A DNA stretch of 64,000 nucleotides from DAOTWY01 sp003696565 (GCA_034435635.1 DAOTWY010000014.1:3575-67574), one strand, 5' to 3'; counted from the first letter of the stretch, positions 17,527 to 26,407 are shown. Notes: generated by a model not told the origin, from the sequence alone. Numbers and translations: made by a program.

Positions 17527-19101
17527 TTAAAACCGTGTTTGCCCTGCACCAAAAATTCGTCCAGGTAGATTATACCCGTATTGCTTGAACTTCTCCACAA
17601 ATTTGGGACGGAAGCCAGTCGGTTGAAGCGTCCCCCCACCCTCGTGGGAATAGCCGGATTCACGTTGCCCTTCCGTACGATAAACAAAAATATCCTGTAA
17701 AATGACGCTATCGCCTTCCATACCTTGGATTTCAGTGATTTGCACCACTTTACGGGAGCCATCTTTTAAGCGGCTCTGCTGCACAATCAAATGAACAGCA
17801 CTAGCAATCTGCGCACGGATCACATCAACAGGTAAATCCATACCAGCCATCATACACAAGGTTTCTAGGCGGGCGATGGCATCCCGCGGGCTGTTGCTAT
17901 GTACGGTTGTCAATGAACCATCATGCCCGGTGTTCATCGCTTGGAGCATATCCAACGCCTCGCCAGAACGACACTCACCAATGACTAAACGATCTGGACG
18001 CATCCGTAGCGTGCCCTTTACCAAATCCCTGATTTCTAGCCTACCTTCGTCCTCCGTGCCAGGGATAGGTGGCGCAGTCTCTAAGCGGACAACATGCCGT
18101 TGAGCTAATTGTAATTCGGCAGAATCTTCCACAGTGATAATACGCTCATCTTCCGGAATAAACGAGCTTAACACATTTAACAACGTGGTTTTACCAGAAC
18201 CTGTACCGCCAGAAACAACAATATTCAAACGAGAAACCACACAGGCTTCCAGAAATTTTGCCACTTCTTCTGTAAATGAGCCAAAGCTAATCAAGTCCTC
18301 AACAGTCAACCGCTTTTCCGGGAATTTACGAATGGTTATCGTCGTACCGTTCAAAGCAGATGGTTGTGTGACAATATGAACGCGCGAGCCATCTGGCAAG
18401 CGTGCGTCCACCATTGGGTTGGAGCGATTGAGCGTTCTGCCAATTGGGCGAACAATGCGCTGCGCTGTCCAATACACATGATCCTCATCGTCGAATACAA
18501 TCTCTGTTTCTTGCAATTTCCCCTTGAACTCCGCGAAGATCACATCTGGACCGTTAACCATAATTTCTGAATAACGACGGTCTTGTACCAGTGGTTCAAT
18601 GGCACCAAAGCCCAGCAAATCGTTCAACAATGCCTCTTTAAGTTCTTGATACTCAAAAGGACGTAGTTTGATATTCATTTTATCCAGCACGGTTTTAAGG
18701 CGGTCTTCAATAATTTTACATTTTTCTGGATCATTACGATTCCAAGTATCTGCTTCATCAGGAAATGCAAGCAATTTAGACCGAAGTTGTTTACGGAGTT
18801 TCTTGACATTGGGTGTAGTACGCCGTTTAGGTGGCACCCGATAGCCAGTATCCAACACTTCACCTGCATCATATTGCCCAGTTGGTGATATTGTGGATTT
18901 TGCCTCAGGCGCAGTTTCTTGTGGTTTGGCTTCCGGTGTGGGTTTGGCTTTTTGAGCGGATGCAGTGGGTTCATCTAAACCTAGCGTGTTTAAATCAGGC
19001 TCAACAACATCATCAAGTTGCCGATTATCTTGTGTGGATTGTTTCTTTTTCCCGTCGTCTTTGCCCTGGTCTTTCATACGGCGTGATAAAAACGATGACA
19101 T
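17527..19101 (-). CDS. CpaF/TadA-family secretion ATPase
   Basis: 524 residues. A charged, low-complexity N-terminal region (1-95, rich in K, Q, P, E) is followed by the CpaF core: an N-terminal domain (LRPFEYQELKEALLNDLLGFGAIEPLL-like), then YSEIMVNGPD, and the ATPase domain with Walker A GGTGSGKTT (298-306), an Asp box (ITVEDSAELQL), RPDRLVIGECR and the His box TGHDGSLTTVHSN. It powers Tad/Flp pilus assembly or a type II-like secretion system in related bacteria. TadB, TadC or pilin genes are absent here; the downstream genes are metabolic, so this is an orphan within the window. Confidence 0.93.
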   Translation of the reverse strand: MSSFLSRRMKDQGKDDGKKKQSTQDNRQLDDVVEPDLNTLGLDEPTASAQKAKPTPEAKPQETAPEAKSTISPTGQYDAGEVLDTGYRVPPKRRTTPNVKKLRKQLRSKLLAFPDEADTWNRNDPEKCKIIEDRLKTVLDKMNIKLRPFEYQELKEALLNDLLGFGAIEPLVQDRRYSEIMVNGPDVIFAEFKGKLQETEIVFDDEDHVYWTAQRIVRPIGRTLNRSNPMVDARLPDGSRVHIVTQPSALNGTTITIRKFPEKRLTVEDLISFGSFTEEVAKFLEACVVSRLNIVVSGGTGSGKTTLLNVLSSFIPEDERIITVEDSAELQLAQRHVVRLETAPPIPGTEDEGRLEIRDLVKGTLRMRPDRLVIGECRSGEALDMLQAMNTGHDGSLTTVHSNSPRDAIARLETLCMMAGMDLPVDVIRAQIASAVHLIVQQSRLKDGSRKVVQITEIQGMEGDSVILQDIFVYRTEGQRESGYSHEGGGTLQPTGFRPKFVEKFKQYGYNLPGRIFGAGQTRF

Positions 19102-19188
19102 TCCCTACCCTCACTACTTGATATACCATAAACTCAGTGTATGCTGAATATGATGGTCAGATCAATTAAGATTGAACATGATAATCAA

Positions 19189-19221
19189 AAACAGACGTGA
19201 AATTAATCTTCACGCCTGTTT
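19189..19221 (-). terminator. Intrinsic terminator after the aldehyde dehydrogenase
   Basis: Two 13-base arms (AAACAGACGTGAA and TTCACGCCTGTTT) pair with one mismatch around a 7-base loop. On the minus strand the stem is followed by TTTTTG, a usable T-tract, 35 bases after the aldehyde dehydrogenase stop. It therefore separates that transcript from the CpaF operon downstream, which must have its own promoter in 19102-19188. Confidence 0.75.
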
Positions 19222-19255
19222 ATATAACTTATGAAATTCCCTAAAATATCTTCCT

Positions 19256-20758
19256 CTAAAGGAAAGGCACATACCGCCGTGCCAAGCGCATGAGTTTGAG
19301 GAACATCAAAGTCGTTGGATCAAGAATAGTTAATCCAGGCTTATAGCCAATTTGAGTATCTACCAAAATTGATTGTGTCGCAGTAAAGCGCAGAATGCCT
19401 TCTTTGTCACCACGTCTGCCACCAAAGCCGCTGTGCTTTTGCCCGCCCCATGACATCGCAGCCGAAGCCGGCACAGCCTGAGTACGATTAACCGAAACAT
19501 CACCGGTGTTTAAACGTGTGGCAATCCGCTCACCAAGAGCCAAGTTGCGGGTAAACACAGAACCGGAAAGTCCATATTCCGTATCATTCGCCAATCGTAC
19601 AGCTTCATCCACATTATAGACTTTCATAATCGGGATAACTGGTCCAAACGTTTCTTCTTTCATGATTTTCATCGAATGATCCACGTTGATCAAAATTGTC
19701 GGTTCAAAGAATAGAGGACCTAAATCTGGACGACGTTTACCGCCATAGATCACTTCTGCACCTTTTTCTACAGCGTCTTTAATGTGTTCTTCCACCCGCA
19801 GCAGCTCACGTTCATTGGTCATGCTGCCCATGTGAATATCCAAGCCATCGCCCGCGCCCATTGTCATTTGGTGAATCAAGGTTTTGACTTTTTCCACAAA
19901 GCGATCATAAATTTTTTCTTCCACATAAACACGCTCAATGCTGATGCACATTTGTCCGGCGTTTTCACACGAGCCGGTGATGGCTGCACTGGCAGCGATG
20001 TCAAGATCGGCATCTGCCAACACAATCATGGCATCCTTGCCGCCCAGTTCTAAGCTAAATGGGATAAGCCGTTCTGCGGCTTGTACCGCCACTTTGCGCC
20101 CGGTTGCTGTACTCCCAGTAAAACAGATCATATCCACATAGTCCACTAAAGCAGCACCTGTTTCACCATCCCCTGTGACAATTTGAATAACATGCTCTGG
20201 AACACCCGCCTGATAAGCTAAATCCGCCGTGACTAATGCACTGAATGGCGTAATTTCACTTGGTTTTATCACAACGGTATTCCCTGCCAATAACGCCGGC
20301 ACGGCATCCAAAAACGCTAGCATCATTGGATAGTTCCAAGGAGAAATCACGCCAACCACACCCAGAGGCTTATGATAAACTTTACCACGTTGAATAATCG
20401 GGAAAATTGGTTGGCGACGTTCCGGGCGTAAAAATTCTGAGGCGTGTTTTGTATAATAAGCAATATAGTTATCTAACCCGATGATCTCAATAAATGCACC
20501 GGTGTCATTTTTACCCGTTTCGTCCCGAATAACGCGCATGACACGCTCTTGGTTTTCCCAGATGAGATCCCCCCATTTACGAATGACTCGACAACGTTCC
20601 TCTACGCTAGCAGCACCCCAAGCCAGTTGAGCATCTTGGGCACGCTCCACCGCTGCCTGTACATCATCGCGGGTGGATTTTGGCACAACACCAATCTCTT
20701 GACCAGTAACCGGATTTTTAACTGAAATCCCTGCCATGTTCTGTTTTGAATCTGCCAT
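19256..20758 (-). CDS. NAD(P)-dependent aldehyde dehydrogenase family protein
   Basis: 500 residues, full length for the ALDH superfamily. Catalytic residues are present: Asn142 in SPWNYP, the cofactor lysine in VVIKPSE, Glu237 in LELGGKD, and nucleophile Cys271 in NAGQMC. It oxidises an aldehyde to the acid using NAD(P). The sequence resembles the succinate-semialdehyde dehydrogenase branch, but substrate assignment is only a guess. A short hydrophobic C-terminal end (LMFLKLMRLARRYVPFL) is unusual and could be an amphipathic membrane-binding helix. It starts 26 bases after the GH38-like gene and likely shares its transcript. Confidence 0.93.
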   Translation of the reverse strand: MADSKQNMAGISVKNPVTGQEIGVVPKSTRDDVQAAVERAQDAQLAWGAASVEERCRVIRKWGDLIWENQERVMRVIRDETGKNDTGAFIEIIGLDNYIAYYTKHASEFLRPERRQPIFPIIQRGKVYHKPLGVVGVISPWNYPMMLAFLDAVPALLAGNTVVIKPSEITPFSALVTADLAYQAGVPEHVIQIVTGDGETGAALVDYVDMICFTGSTATGRKVAVQAAERLIPFSLELGGKDAMIVLADADLDIAASAAITGSCENAGQMCISIERVYVEEKIYDRFVEKVKTLIHQMTMGAGDGLDIHMGSMTNERELLRVEEHIKDAVEKGAEVIYGGKRRPDLGPLFFEPTILINVDHSMKIMKEETFGPVIPIMKVYNVDEAVRLANDTEYGLSGSVFTRNLALGERIATRLNTGDVSVNRTQAVPASAAMSWGGQKHSGFGGRRGDKEGILRFTATQSILVDTQIGYKPGLTILDPTTLMFLKLMRLARRYVPFL

Positions 20759-20784
20759 CTAACATTACTCCCATAATCACGGTA

Positions 20785-23475
20785 TTAGCTTATTATAGCG
20801 TTTTCTTGTGTTTCAAACACAATCCGCATGGTTAGAATTTCATGGGGATTGATCACAACGCCAATTCGTCCATTGGCATCAGGCTCCAAGGCAGATAGAA
20901 GTTCTTCCGCCATGGTGATAAGATAGGCACGTTCTGGGCGTTTAAATGGCGTAACATACACTTCCACAGCTTTATCTAGGGGATTAAACAAACGAACAAT
21001 CCACCCATTGCCTTTTTCTGGTGGCTTGAGTGATGTCATAATAGCACCTGCGCCATCGCTATCTGCTCCAACAGCCTGGTCACTCACGATTGAGAGATAA
21101 CTACGTGATCGCCGTTCTGGTATAGTCGCATATTGATAAGCTTGCAGAGGCGCGTTAAACTCCGCCGCTGTACGAATTAACTCAGCTTTATCACCTGGAG
21201 TTGTGTTTACTAAAGAATATTCAGCCGTAAATTCACGCAGGCATTGTGCTTCTGGCGTTTCAATCATCGGAGCAACCAGAGCGGTGCGTGTGCGTAAATC
21301 ATCCCGACTGAGCCAACCAACAGCACGCACCAGCGTTAACGGCATCGTAATTTGATCAGCCTCTGGGATGGCTTCATATTCTGGTAGACCACGTACCAAT
21401 AAAGCGAGTGAGCTTGTGCCAGTGCGCACGGCAGCTAAAGTTTGCATAGGGTGTGTATTAGACACAGCCTCCATATTACGCCGCATTGATGGAATAGTTA
21501 TCTCGTCTGTTAAATGTGCCGGACGTTCCAACAAATTAAAAGGGCTATCAACTGTCACGCGGTCTGTGTTGATGCCAGTCCGCAAGTGTGCCCGCAAGCG
21601 GTGATCTTTAGCAGTATTTTCAAATGTTGTGCGGAAATGCACGCCAGGCAAATGTTCATAAAATGTGGCTGTTGTCCGAAGTTCAATCAGCTTCACCCCA
21701 CGATCACGAGTACGATCTTCTTTAAGATGCGGGGCAACACGCATCCGGTGTCTTAAAATCAAACGTTGATAAAGGGGTGAGGATTCAACCTGTACATCGT
21801 TAATCAAGTCTGCCTGTACAACAACATCCTCTTTAGGTGGGCTGAAGTTGTAAGCATCGCCGGCATCCCCTTCATCAATAAATCGCAACAAGTCATCAAT
21901 CACACGGTTATCTGGCAGTTTCCAAGTCAACTTGCCATCTTGCACAGTGAGTTTTTCACCAGTTACACGGGCAATCACCTGCCCTTTAACGGTATTGATG
22001 CCATACCGTTTTAGGTCAGGCGGTTCAGAAGACAGGTCTAATGTATAAGCAGCATATCCCATTGCAGGGACGGTTGCTAAAAAGCTAAGTGTTTTGGTTT
22101 CTGGTTGCCAAGCATAAAGCATATCTGACTCAGATTCCAACGCGCCGCTGAGTTTGGCTGGGTGTTTATTTGGGGGTAATTGTAATTGGAGCGTCACAAC
22201 TTGCTTGACTGTCCAATTATGTGAATTCCAAACCATGATATGAGTTTGTTGTGCATCAGGTTCAACGTTTGTCAATAATGGTTCACCGGGCAATGCCTGT
22301 AAGACATTATGAATAATATGCTGGCAAGTATCCGCCACTTGACGATAACGCAATTCATTTTCCTGATGAACAGCATCACTAGCTGCCCCACCTAAGGAAT
22401 ATATTGCTTGGTTTTTCATCAATGTGCGCCAAGCATAGTTAAGTAATGCACGATTGTTTTCTGGATATTTAATTTGTCCATGAGAAAGTGCTAAAGTCAA
22501 CCAAGGTTCAACAGCAGAAAGCAAGCACGCTTGTAAACGGGCATTCATCTGCTTAAGATAAATGCGAGAAGATAACATACCAGGGAACAAAAAAGCATTT
22601 TCACGTAAAGCCTGTAGCCGTAGTTCTCCTTGTAAAGACGGGCGCAAACTATCCGGTAACTCCCGGCGGAGCATCTCCACATACGTCTTTAAATCGCTTT
22701 GTTCTAAAGGTAATCCTGTTCGTTTAGCTACATCTGGCAGCATCTCGCTAAGGGATTGTTCTGGATTGCTAACATCAAACAACCACAAATAAGGACCATC
22801 CGGTCGGATACTTTTTTGATCTAACACACTTTTACGAACATCCCAGGCATCCATGACCTTAAATGGAAAAGCAGAGAACATTTGATGATTAACCGCCAAA
22901 ACGCTGCTGCCATCGGGTGATTCCCATCGGAAAGGCATATGCACAACATCCGCGCCATGCCGTAAGAAGGCAGCATCAATCTCAAAATCTCGTAAAATTT
23001 GGGGTAACTGAGCTGGATGCCCGCTAGATGAGAGCATGTAAGCAACGGTCATCAGACGCAGCCCATAATGTGAGGCATCTGCTCGTGCTGCCAATAAATT
23101 TCTTATCAGTGATTCACCACTAACAAGTGTTTCATCCACGGCAATATACCAGGGACCTAAACCAACACGCCCACCTGCGTTATAAATACTAAATAGCGTT
23201 AACAAATCTGGACGAACCGCTGCAATATCCTCTAAAATGACTGTTTGTCCACCTAAGAGGAAAGTTCGCATCGGTGTGTTTGTGCCGTCAGCGGTCATCT
23301 GTTCACGTAATCGTGCGATTATATCCAATAGTTTAGCACGGCGTGTTTCAAACGTTTCATACCATTCGCGTTCCCATCGCAAATAAGCGACAATATGGAG
23401 GGTCGCTAATGGCGCAGGTTTATCTGGCTGAAGCGGCTTGGTTTGCAGCTCGCCCTGGGATTTTAGATCAGTCAT
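20785..23475 (-). CDS. GH38 alpha-mannosidase-like protein lacking catalytic residues
   Basis: 896 residues. The whole GH38 layout is recognisable: WEREWYETFETRR near the start, GGQTVILEDIAAVRPD, GPWYIAVDETLVSGESLIRNL, AQLPQILRDFEIDAAFLRHG, then the C-terminal beta domains. The active-site residues are gone. The usual HxHWDREW motif reads YLRWEREW, so the zinc ligands His and Asp become Arg33 and Glu35. The nucleophile Asp in YLPDSFG becomes Ser149 in YMLSSSG, and the His-Asp of the fourth ligand motif become Tyr359-Ser360. The fold is kept but mannosidase activity is not expected. It may bind glycans or scaffold. It is divergent from AcpS, 5' ends about 60 bases apart. Confidence 0.85.
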   Translation of the reverse strand: MTDLKSQGELQTKPLQPDKPAPLATLHIVAYLRWEREWYETFETRRAKLLDIIARLREQMTADGTNTPMRTFLLGGQTVILEDIAAVRPDLLTLFSIYNAGGRVGLGPWYIAVDETLVSGESLIRNLLAARADASHYGLRLMTVAYMLSSSGHPAQLPQILRDFEIDAAFLRHGADVVHMPFRWESPDGSSVLAVNHQMFSAFPFKVMDAWDVRKSVLDQKSIRPDGPYLWLFDVSNPEQSLSEMLPDVAKRTGLPLEQSDLKTYVEMLRRELPDSLRPSLQGELRLQALRENAFLFPGMLSSRIYLKQMNARLQACLLSAVEPWLTLALSHGQIKYPENNRALLNYAWRTLMKNQAIYSLGGAASDAVHQENELRYRQVADTCQHIIHNVLQALPGEPLLTNVEPDAQQTHIMVWNSHNWTVKQVVTLQLQLPPNKHPAKLSGALESESDMLYAWQPETKTLSFLATVPAMGYAAYTLDLSSEPPDLKRYGINTVKGQVIARVTGEKLTVQDGKLTWKLPDNRVIDDLLRFIDEGDAGDAYNFSPPKEDVVVQADLINDVQVESSPLYQRLILRHRMRVAPHLKEDRTRDRGVKLIELRTTATFYEHLPGVHFRTTFENTAKDHRLRAHLRTGINTDRVTVDSPFNLLERPAHLTDEITIPSMRRNMEAVSNTHPMQTLAAVRTGTSSLALLVRGLPEYEAIPEADQITMPLTLVRAVGWLSRDDLRTRTALVAPMIETPEAQCLREFTAEYSLVNTTPGDKAELIRTAAEFNAPLQAYQYATIPERRSRSYLSIVSDQAVGADSDGAGAIMTSLKPPEKGNGWIVRLFNPLDKAVEVYVTPFKRPERAYLITMAEELLSALEPDANGRIGVVINPHEILTMRIVFETQENAIIS

Positions 23476-23537
23476 GACTAGAATTCTCCGCGAGAATGAT
23501 TGTCTCTATTCTAACGCATTCAAACGATTTGCAAACT

Positions 23538-23903
23538 ATGATGATACGATGTGGCATTGATTCAATAGAAATTGAGCGTGTCATGGCAAGTATGGCACGA
23601 TTTGGTGAGCGTTTTATGAATCGTTTTTTCACCGCGGGGGAGCGTGCAGATTGTCATGACCAAGCACACCGCTTAGCGGCGCGGATTGCTGCCAAAGAGG
23701 CGGTCGCTAAGGCATTAGGCACCGGAATCGGTGATGTCAAATGGATTGAAATTGAAATCCGTGTTAATAATCCGCGTAACCGTCCAATCCTTATTTTACA
23801 TGGGAACGCCAAACGCATTGCAGAGGAATTAGGCTTAACTCAATGGGACATTAGCTTAACCCATACACAAGATATCGCTTCTGCCATTGCTGTGGCAATC
23901 TAA
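23538..23903 (+). CDS. acpS: Holo-[acyl-carrier-protein] synthase
   Basis: About 121 residues from the ATG pair at 23538/23541, the normal AcpS length; the frame extends upstream to an ATG at 23496 but that would add 14 atypical residues. The family start CGIDSIEIERV with the Mg-binding Asp, RFFTAGER, and RIAAKEAVAKALGTG with the Mg-binding Glu are present, ending in SLTHTQDIASAIAVA. It transfers 4'-phosphopantetheine from CoA to the serine of acyl carrier protein. No convincing ribosome site precedes any of the starts. It is the first gene of the plus-strand housekeeping run. Confidence 0.93.
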   Translation: MMIRCGIDSIEIERVMASMARFGERFMNRFFTAGERADCHDQAHRLAARIAAKEAVAKALGTGIGDVKWIEIEIRVNNPRNRPILILHGNAKRIAEELGLTQWDISLTHTQDIASAIAVAI

Positions 23904-23962
23904 CTAATCCGTGTTAGACTATTGGCAAATCAAAACAGTTGAGAATAACTGGGGGAAGCATC

Positions 23963-24166
23963 ATGCAAAAGTGGGAATACTTGGTAGTTTATCTAAAAGA
24001 TAGTGATGTTTTACAAGATCAGCCAGACGTTGATATTTATATGGATGCAGATGTTTATACAGAAAAGCTAAGCAATTATGGTAAAGCAGGTTGGGAGCTA
24101 GTCAGCTTTACATGGGAAGAACGTGGCGCAAAAGCCGCTTTCAAACGCCCTATTCGCGATGCTTAA
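23963..24166 (+). CDS. DUF4177-like small protein
   Basis: 67 residues starting MQKWEYLVVYLKD and ending WELVSFTWEERGAKAAFKRP. The K-W-E-Y-x-V-V opening and the G-W-E-L-V core are typical of the DUF4177 family, whose role is unknown. ATG 23963 is chosen over an upstream ATG at 23939 because GGGGGA lies 7 bases before it and because family members start at KWEY. The last 8 bases overlap the next gene, so the two are coupled. Confidence 0.8.
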   Translation: MQKWEYLVVYLKDSDVLQDQPDVDIYMDADVYTEKLSNYGKAGWELVSFTWEERGAKAAFKRPIRDA

Positions 24167-24854
24167 TTTATGCGTGATCCCCGGTGGTGAATATATCATT
24201 GGCGGTCATCGCTATCACATTGCCACATTTTCATTAGCAGAAACCGCGGTGAGTGTGCAGCAATATGCTGAATTTATCCATGACGATGGTTACAACAAAG
24301 AGTCATTGTGGACAATGATGGGCTGGCGATGGCGATTAGCCCAAAAGCAATATATGCCCGCTTTTTGGGATGATCCACGGTTTAATCATCCATTACAGCC
24401 TGTTGTGGGCATCAGTTGGTATGAAGCCGTTGCTTATGCCAATTGGTTAAAGCATGAAACACGCCAAGCATGGCGATTACCCACCGAGCTAGAGTGGGAG
24501 ATCGCCGCAACTCAGCAAGTTTTGAACCCGCAGCAAATTAACAGCGTAGAAAAGTGTCTTGGTCGCCCTTGGTCGGTTTTAGGAAACGGGCAAAAGACCA
24601 CACAAGGGGTATTGGATTTGTGTGGAAACGTGTGGGAATGGACAAGTTCACGGTGGGGACGCAATTGGCAAACGTTAGAATACCCCTATCCATATCAACC
24701 CGATGACGGGCGGGAAGATTTAAGCGGTAGTCACGCACGGGTGATACGCGGCGGTTCCTGGTTTGATCCAATAACTTGTGCAACTCCGTCCCATCGCGGG
24801 CGTTATTTGCCGGGGTCACGGGCAAGTAATATTAGTTTCAGGTTAGCTGTTTGA
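24159..24854 (+). CDS. FGE-sulfatase (SUMF1) domain protein
   Basis: About 231 residues making up one FGE-sulfatase domain: CVIPGGEYIIGG at the start, ETAVSVQQYAEFI, VVGISWYEAVAYANWL, WRLPTELEWE, LDLCGNVWEWTSSRW, and RVIRGGSW followed by FRLAV. True formylglycine-generating enzymes carry a catalytic cysteine pair in the C-terminal part; only one cysteine is seen in that stretch (PITCATPSHRGR), so this is more likely a non-sulfatase-activating member such as those that modify or bind other substrates. The ATG at 24159 overlaps the DUF4177 stop; a GTG at 24123 is an alternative. The rpsA promoter overlaps its stop codon. Confidence 0.85.
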   Translation: MLNLCVIPGGEYIIGGHRYHIATFSLAETAVSVQQYAEFIHDDGYNKESLWTMMGWRWRLAQKQYMPAFWDDPRFNHPLQPVVGISWYEAVAYANWLKHETRQAWRLPTELEWEIAATQQVLNPQQINSVEKCLGRPWSVLGNGQKTTQGVLDLCGNVWEWTSSRWGRNWQTLEYPYPYQPDDGREDLSGSHARVIRGGSWFDPITCATPSHRGRYLPGSRASNISFRLAV

Positions 24855-24878
24855 ATATTGCTTAAGCTTGGGTATAAT
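24851..24878 (+). promoter_or_regulatory. Sigma-70-type promoter of rpsA
   Basis: TTGAAT (24851-24856), a 16-base spacer, then a perfect TATAAT (24873-24878). It lies at the end of the FGE gene and would start transcripts near 24885, leaving a leader of roughly 75 bases before the S1 start codon. Confidence 0.75.
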
Positions 24879-24914
24879 TCGTTTTACACAAAGGTCACCA
24901 AGTTGTCTTTACGG

Positions 24915-24947
24915 AAAGGAGGATGGTGCAGCTAGTCCATAACTAGC
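24915..24947 (+). promoter_or_regulatory. rpsA leader: strong Shine-Dalgarno, minimal ORF and hairpin
   Basis: AAAGGAGG at 24915-24922 is the strongest ribosome site in the window, but it lies about 39 bases before the S1 ATG, and an in-frame TAG (24944-24946) blocks any upstream S1 start. An ATG follows the site immediately and opens a 7-codon frame (MVQLVHN) ending at 24944-24946. A perfect hairpin GCTAGT-CCATA-ACTAGC (24931-24947) covers its second half. This looks like a translational control element. Confidence 0.5.
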
Positions 24948-24961
24948 GCATCAATTCTGCT

Positions 24962-26278
24962 ATGAGTGCCAATATACCAGGGGCAGATGATATGAATGCT
25001 GCCGAAGAAACAACACACGAAACACCTCAAACCGAAGAACCCTTAGCTACTGCTAAAGCCGAAGAATCGGTTACCAATAATGAGGTAGAAACAACTACGG
25101 ATGAAGTGGAAACGACATCCAACAGTGCTGAAGTAGAAAAAGCAGAAGAACAGGTATCTGACGAATCAACATCTCAGCAGCATCCTGTTTCACGCGGGCA
25201 GTTGATTGATGGCACTGTGTTAGAAACCACGCCAACATCCGTCACAGTTGATTTAGGAGATAATCTTGTCGGTGTTATTCCTGGGCGTGAATTAGAACGC
25301 CTAACCCGCCCGATTCTTGAAAGCCTCAAAAAAGGCAGCCAAGTTACGGTTTATGTGGTAAACCCCCATGACCACGAGGGGAAAATTATCTTATCTATCA
25401 ACCGCGCAATTGAAGAAAAAGACTGGCAGCGTGCCGTCGAATTTAACCAGTCTCAACAAATTTTTGAGGGCAACGTAGCTGGTTATAACAAGGGCGGCTT
25501 GATTGTGCGCTTTGGTCGTTTACGCGGGTTTGTACCACAAAGCCAAATTAGTGATACACGCCGCGCCCGTGCGCAAGGCGAAACACCGGATGCAATGTAC
25601 GGGCATATGGTCAATGACACAATCTATGTCAAAGTCATGGAAGTAGACCGCAGCCGCAACCGCTTGATTCTTTCTGAACGAGCAGCAGATCGCGAACGAC
25701 GTGAAACCCAAAAAGAGAGTTTAATCGATCAATTAGTCGTTGGGGAAATTCGCGAAGGGCGCGTGGTCAGCCTGGAAGATTTTGGCGCATTTGTGGATAT
25801 TGGCGGCGCAGAAGGCTTAGTGCATCTGACCGAAATTTCCTGGCGGCATATCACCCACCCCAAAGAGGTGTTGGAAGTTGGGCAAACTGTTAAAGTTGAA
25901 GTGATCAGCGTTGATAAAAAACGCAAACGCATTGGCTTAAGCATCAAACGCCAAGAAGCAGATCCGTGGGACGAGGTGGCAACCACTTATCAAGTTGGTG
26001 ACCTGGTTCAAGCAACTATCACAAAAATGACGAAGTTCGGCGCATTCGCACAGTTATCAAACGCCCAAGATATTGAAGGCTTGATTCATATTTCTGAACT
26101 ATCAGAAAACCGTGTATCTCATCCTAAAGAGGTCGTGAGCGAAGGGGATACACTCACATTGCGTGTGGTAAAGATTGACGTAAAAAACCGCCGCCTGGGG
26201 TTGAGCTTAAAACGTGTTAATTCCGCTGAATATCTCGATCATGATCTAAAAATGTATGCCCCAGAAAGTGATGAGTAA
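24962..26278 (+). CDS. rpsA: Ribosomal protein S1 (four S1 domains)
   Basis: 438 residues. The N-terminal 70 are acidic and low in complexity (many E and T). Four S1 OB-fold repeats follow: about 75-145, 158-240, 255-330 and 342-420. The last two carry the strongest motifs (EDFGAFVDIGGAEGLVHLTEISWRHI and KFGAFAQL...EGLIHISELSENRVSHP). S1 binds mRNA on the 30S subunit and helps start translation. The length fits the shorter S1 of non-proteobacterial groups. The ATG at 24962 lacks a close ribosome site; ATG 24992 (residue 11), with GGGG about 8 bases upstream, is an alternative. A strong promoter and an unusual leader lie upstream and a terminator follows. Confidence 0.92.
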   Translation: MSANIPGADDMNAAEETTHETPQTEEPLATAKAEESVTNNEVETTTDEVETTSNSAEVEKAEEQVSDESTSQQHPVSRGQLIDGTVLETTPTSVTVDLGDNLVGVIPGRELERLTRPILESLKKGSQVTVYVVNPHDHEGKIILSINRAIEEKDWQRAVEFNQSQQIFEGNVAGYNKGGLIVRFGRLRGFVPQSQISDTRRARAQGETPDAMYGHMVNDTIYVKVMEVDRSRNRLILSERAADRERRETQKESLIDQLVVGEIREGRVVSLEDFGAFVDIGGAEGLVHLTEISWRHITHPKEVLEVGQTVKVEVISVDKKRKRIGLSIKRQEADPWDEVATTYQVGDLVQATITKMTKFGAFAQLSNAQDIEGLIHISELSENRVSHPKEVVSEGDTLTLRVVKIDVKNRRLGLSLKRVNSAEYLDHDLKMYAPESDE

Positions 26279-26308
26279 TTGGGTAACAATTGCTAATAAT
26301 TTGATGAG

Positions 26309-26350
26309 ATTATGCGGGGGATAACACGGTTATCTCCCGTTTTGCATAAT
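26309..26350 (+). terminator. Terminator after rpsA
   Basis: GGGGGATAAC and GTTATCTCCC pair with one mismatch around a 3-base loop (26316-26338), followed by GTTTTGC. Outer arms ATTATGC and GCATAAT extend the structure across the short T-tract. The stem is strong and lies 30 bases after the S1 stop. Confidence 0.7.
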
Positions 26351-26364
26351 TCTAACGAAGTCTT

Positions 26365-26407
26365 GATATAGTATTATATCATCAGGTGTACTAGCCTATG
26401 TTATAAT
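26365..26407 (+). promoter_or_regulatory. Probable clpC promoter with an upstream inverted repeat
   Basis: A perfect -10 element TATAAT lies at 26402-26407, about 65 bases before the clpC start. The -35 position (near 26379-26384, TCATCA) is poor, which often means an activator or another sigma factor. A perfect inverted repeat GATATA-GTAT-TATATC lies at 26365-26380, just upstream, a candidate operator. CtsR-type heptad repeats and a CIRCE element are not present. Confidence 0.45.

Noticed and set aside
20785..23475. Calling this an active alpha-mannosidase
   Set aside because: The GH38 fold is clear, but the nucleophile and the zinc ligands are replaced.
23899..23918. Hairpin TCTAAC/GTTAGA at the acpS stop as terminator
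   Set aside because: The stem is only 6 bases and no T-tract follows; transcription probably continues into the next gene.
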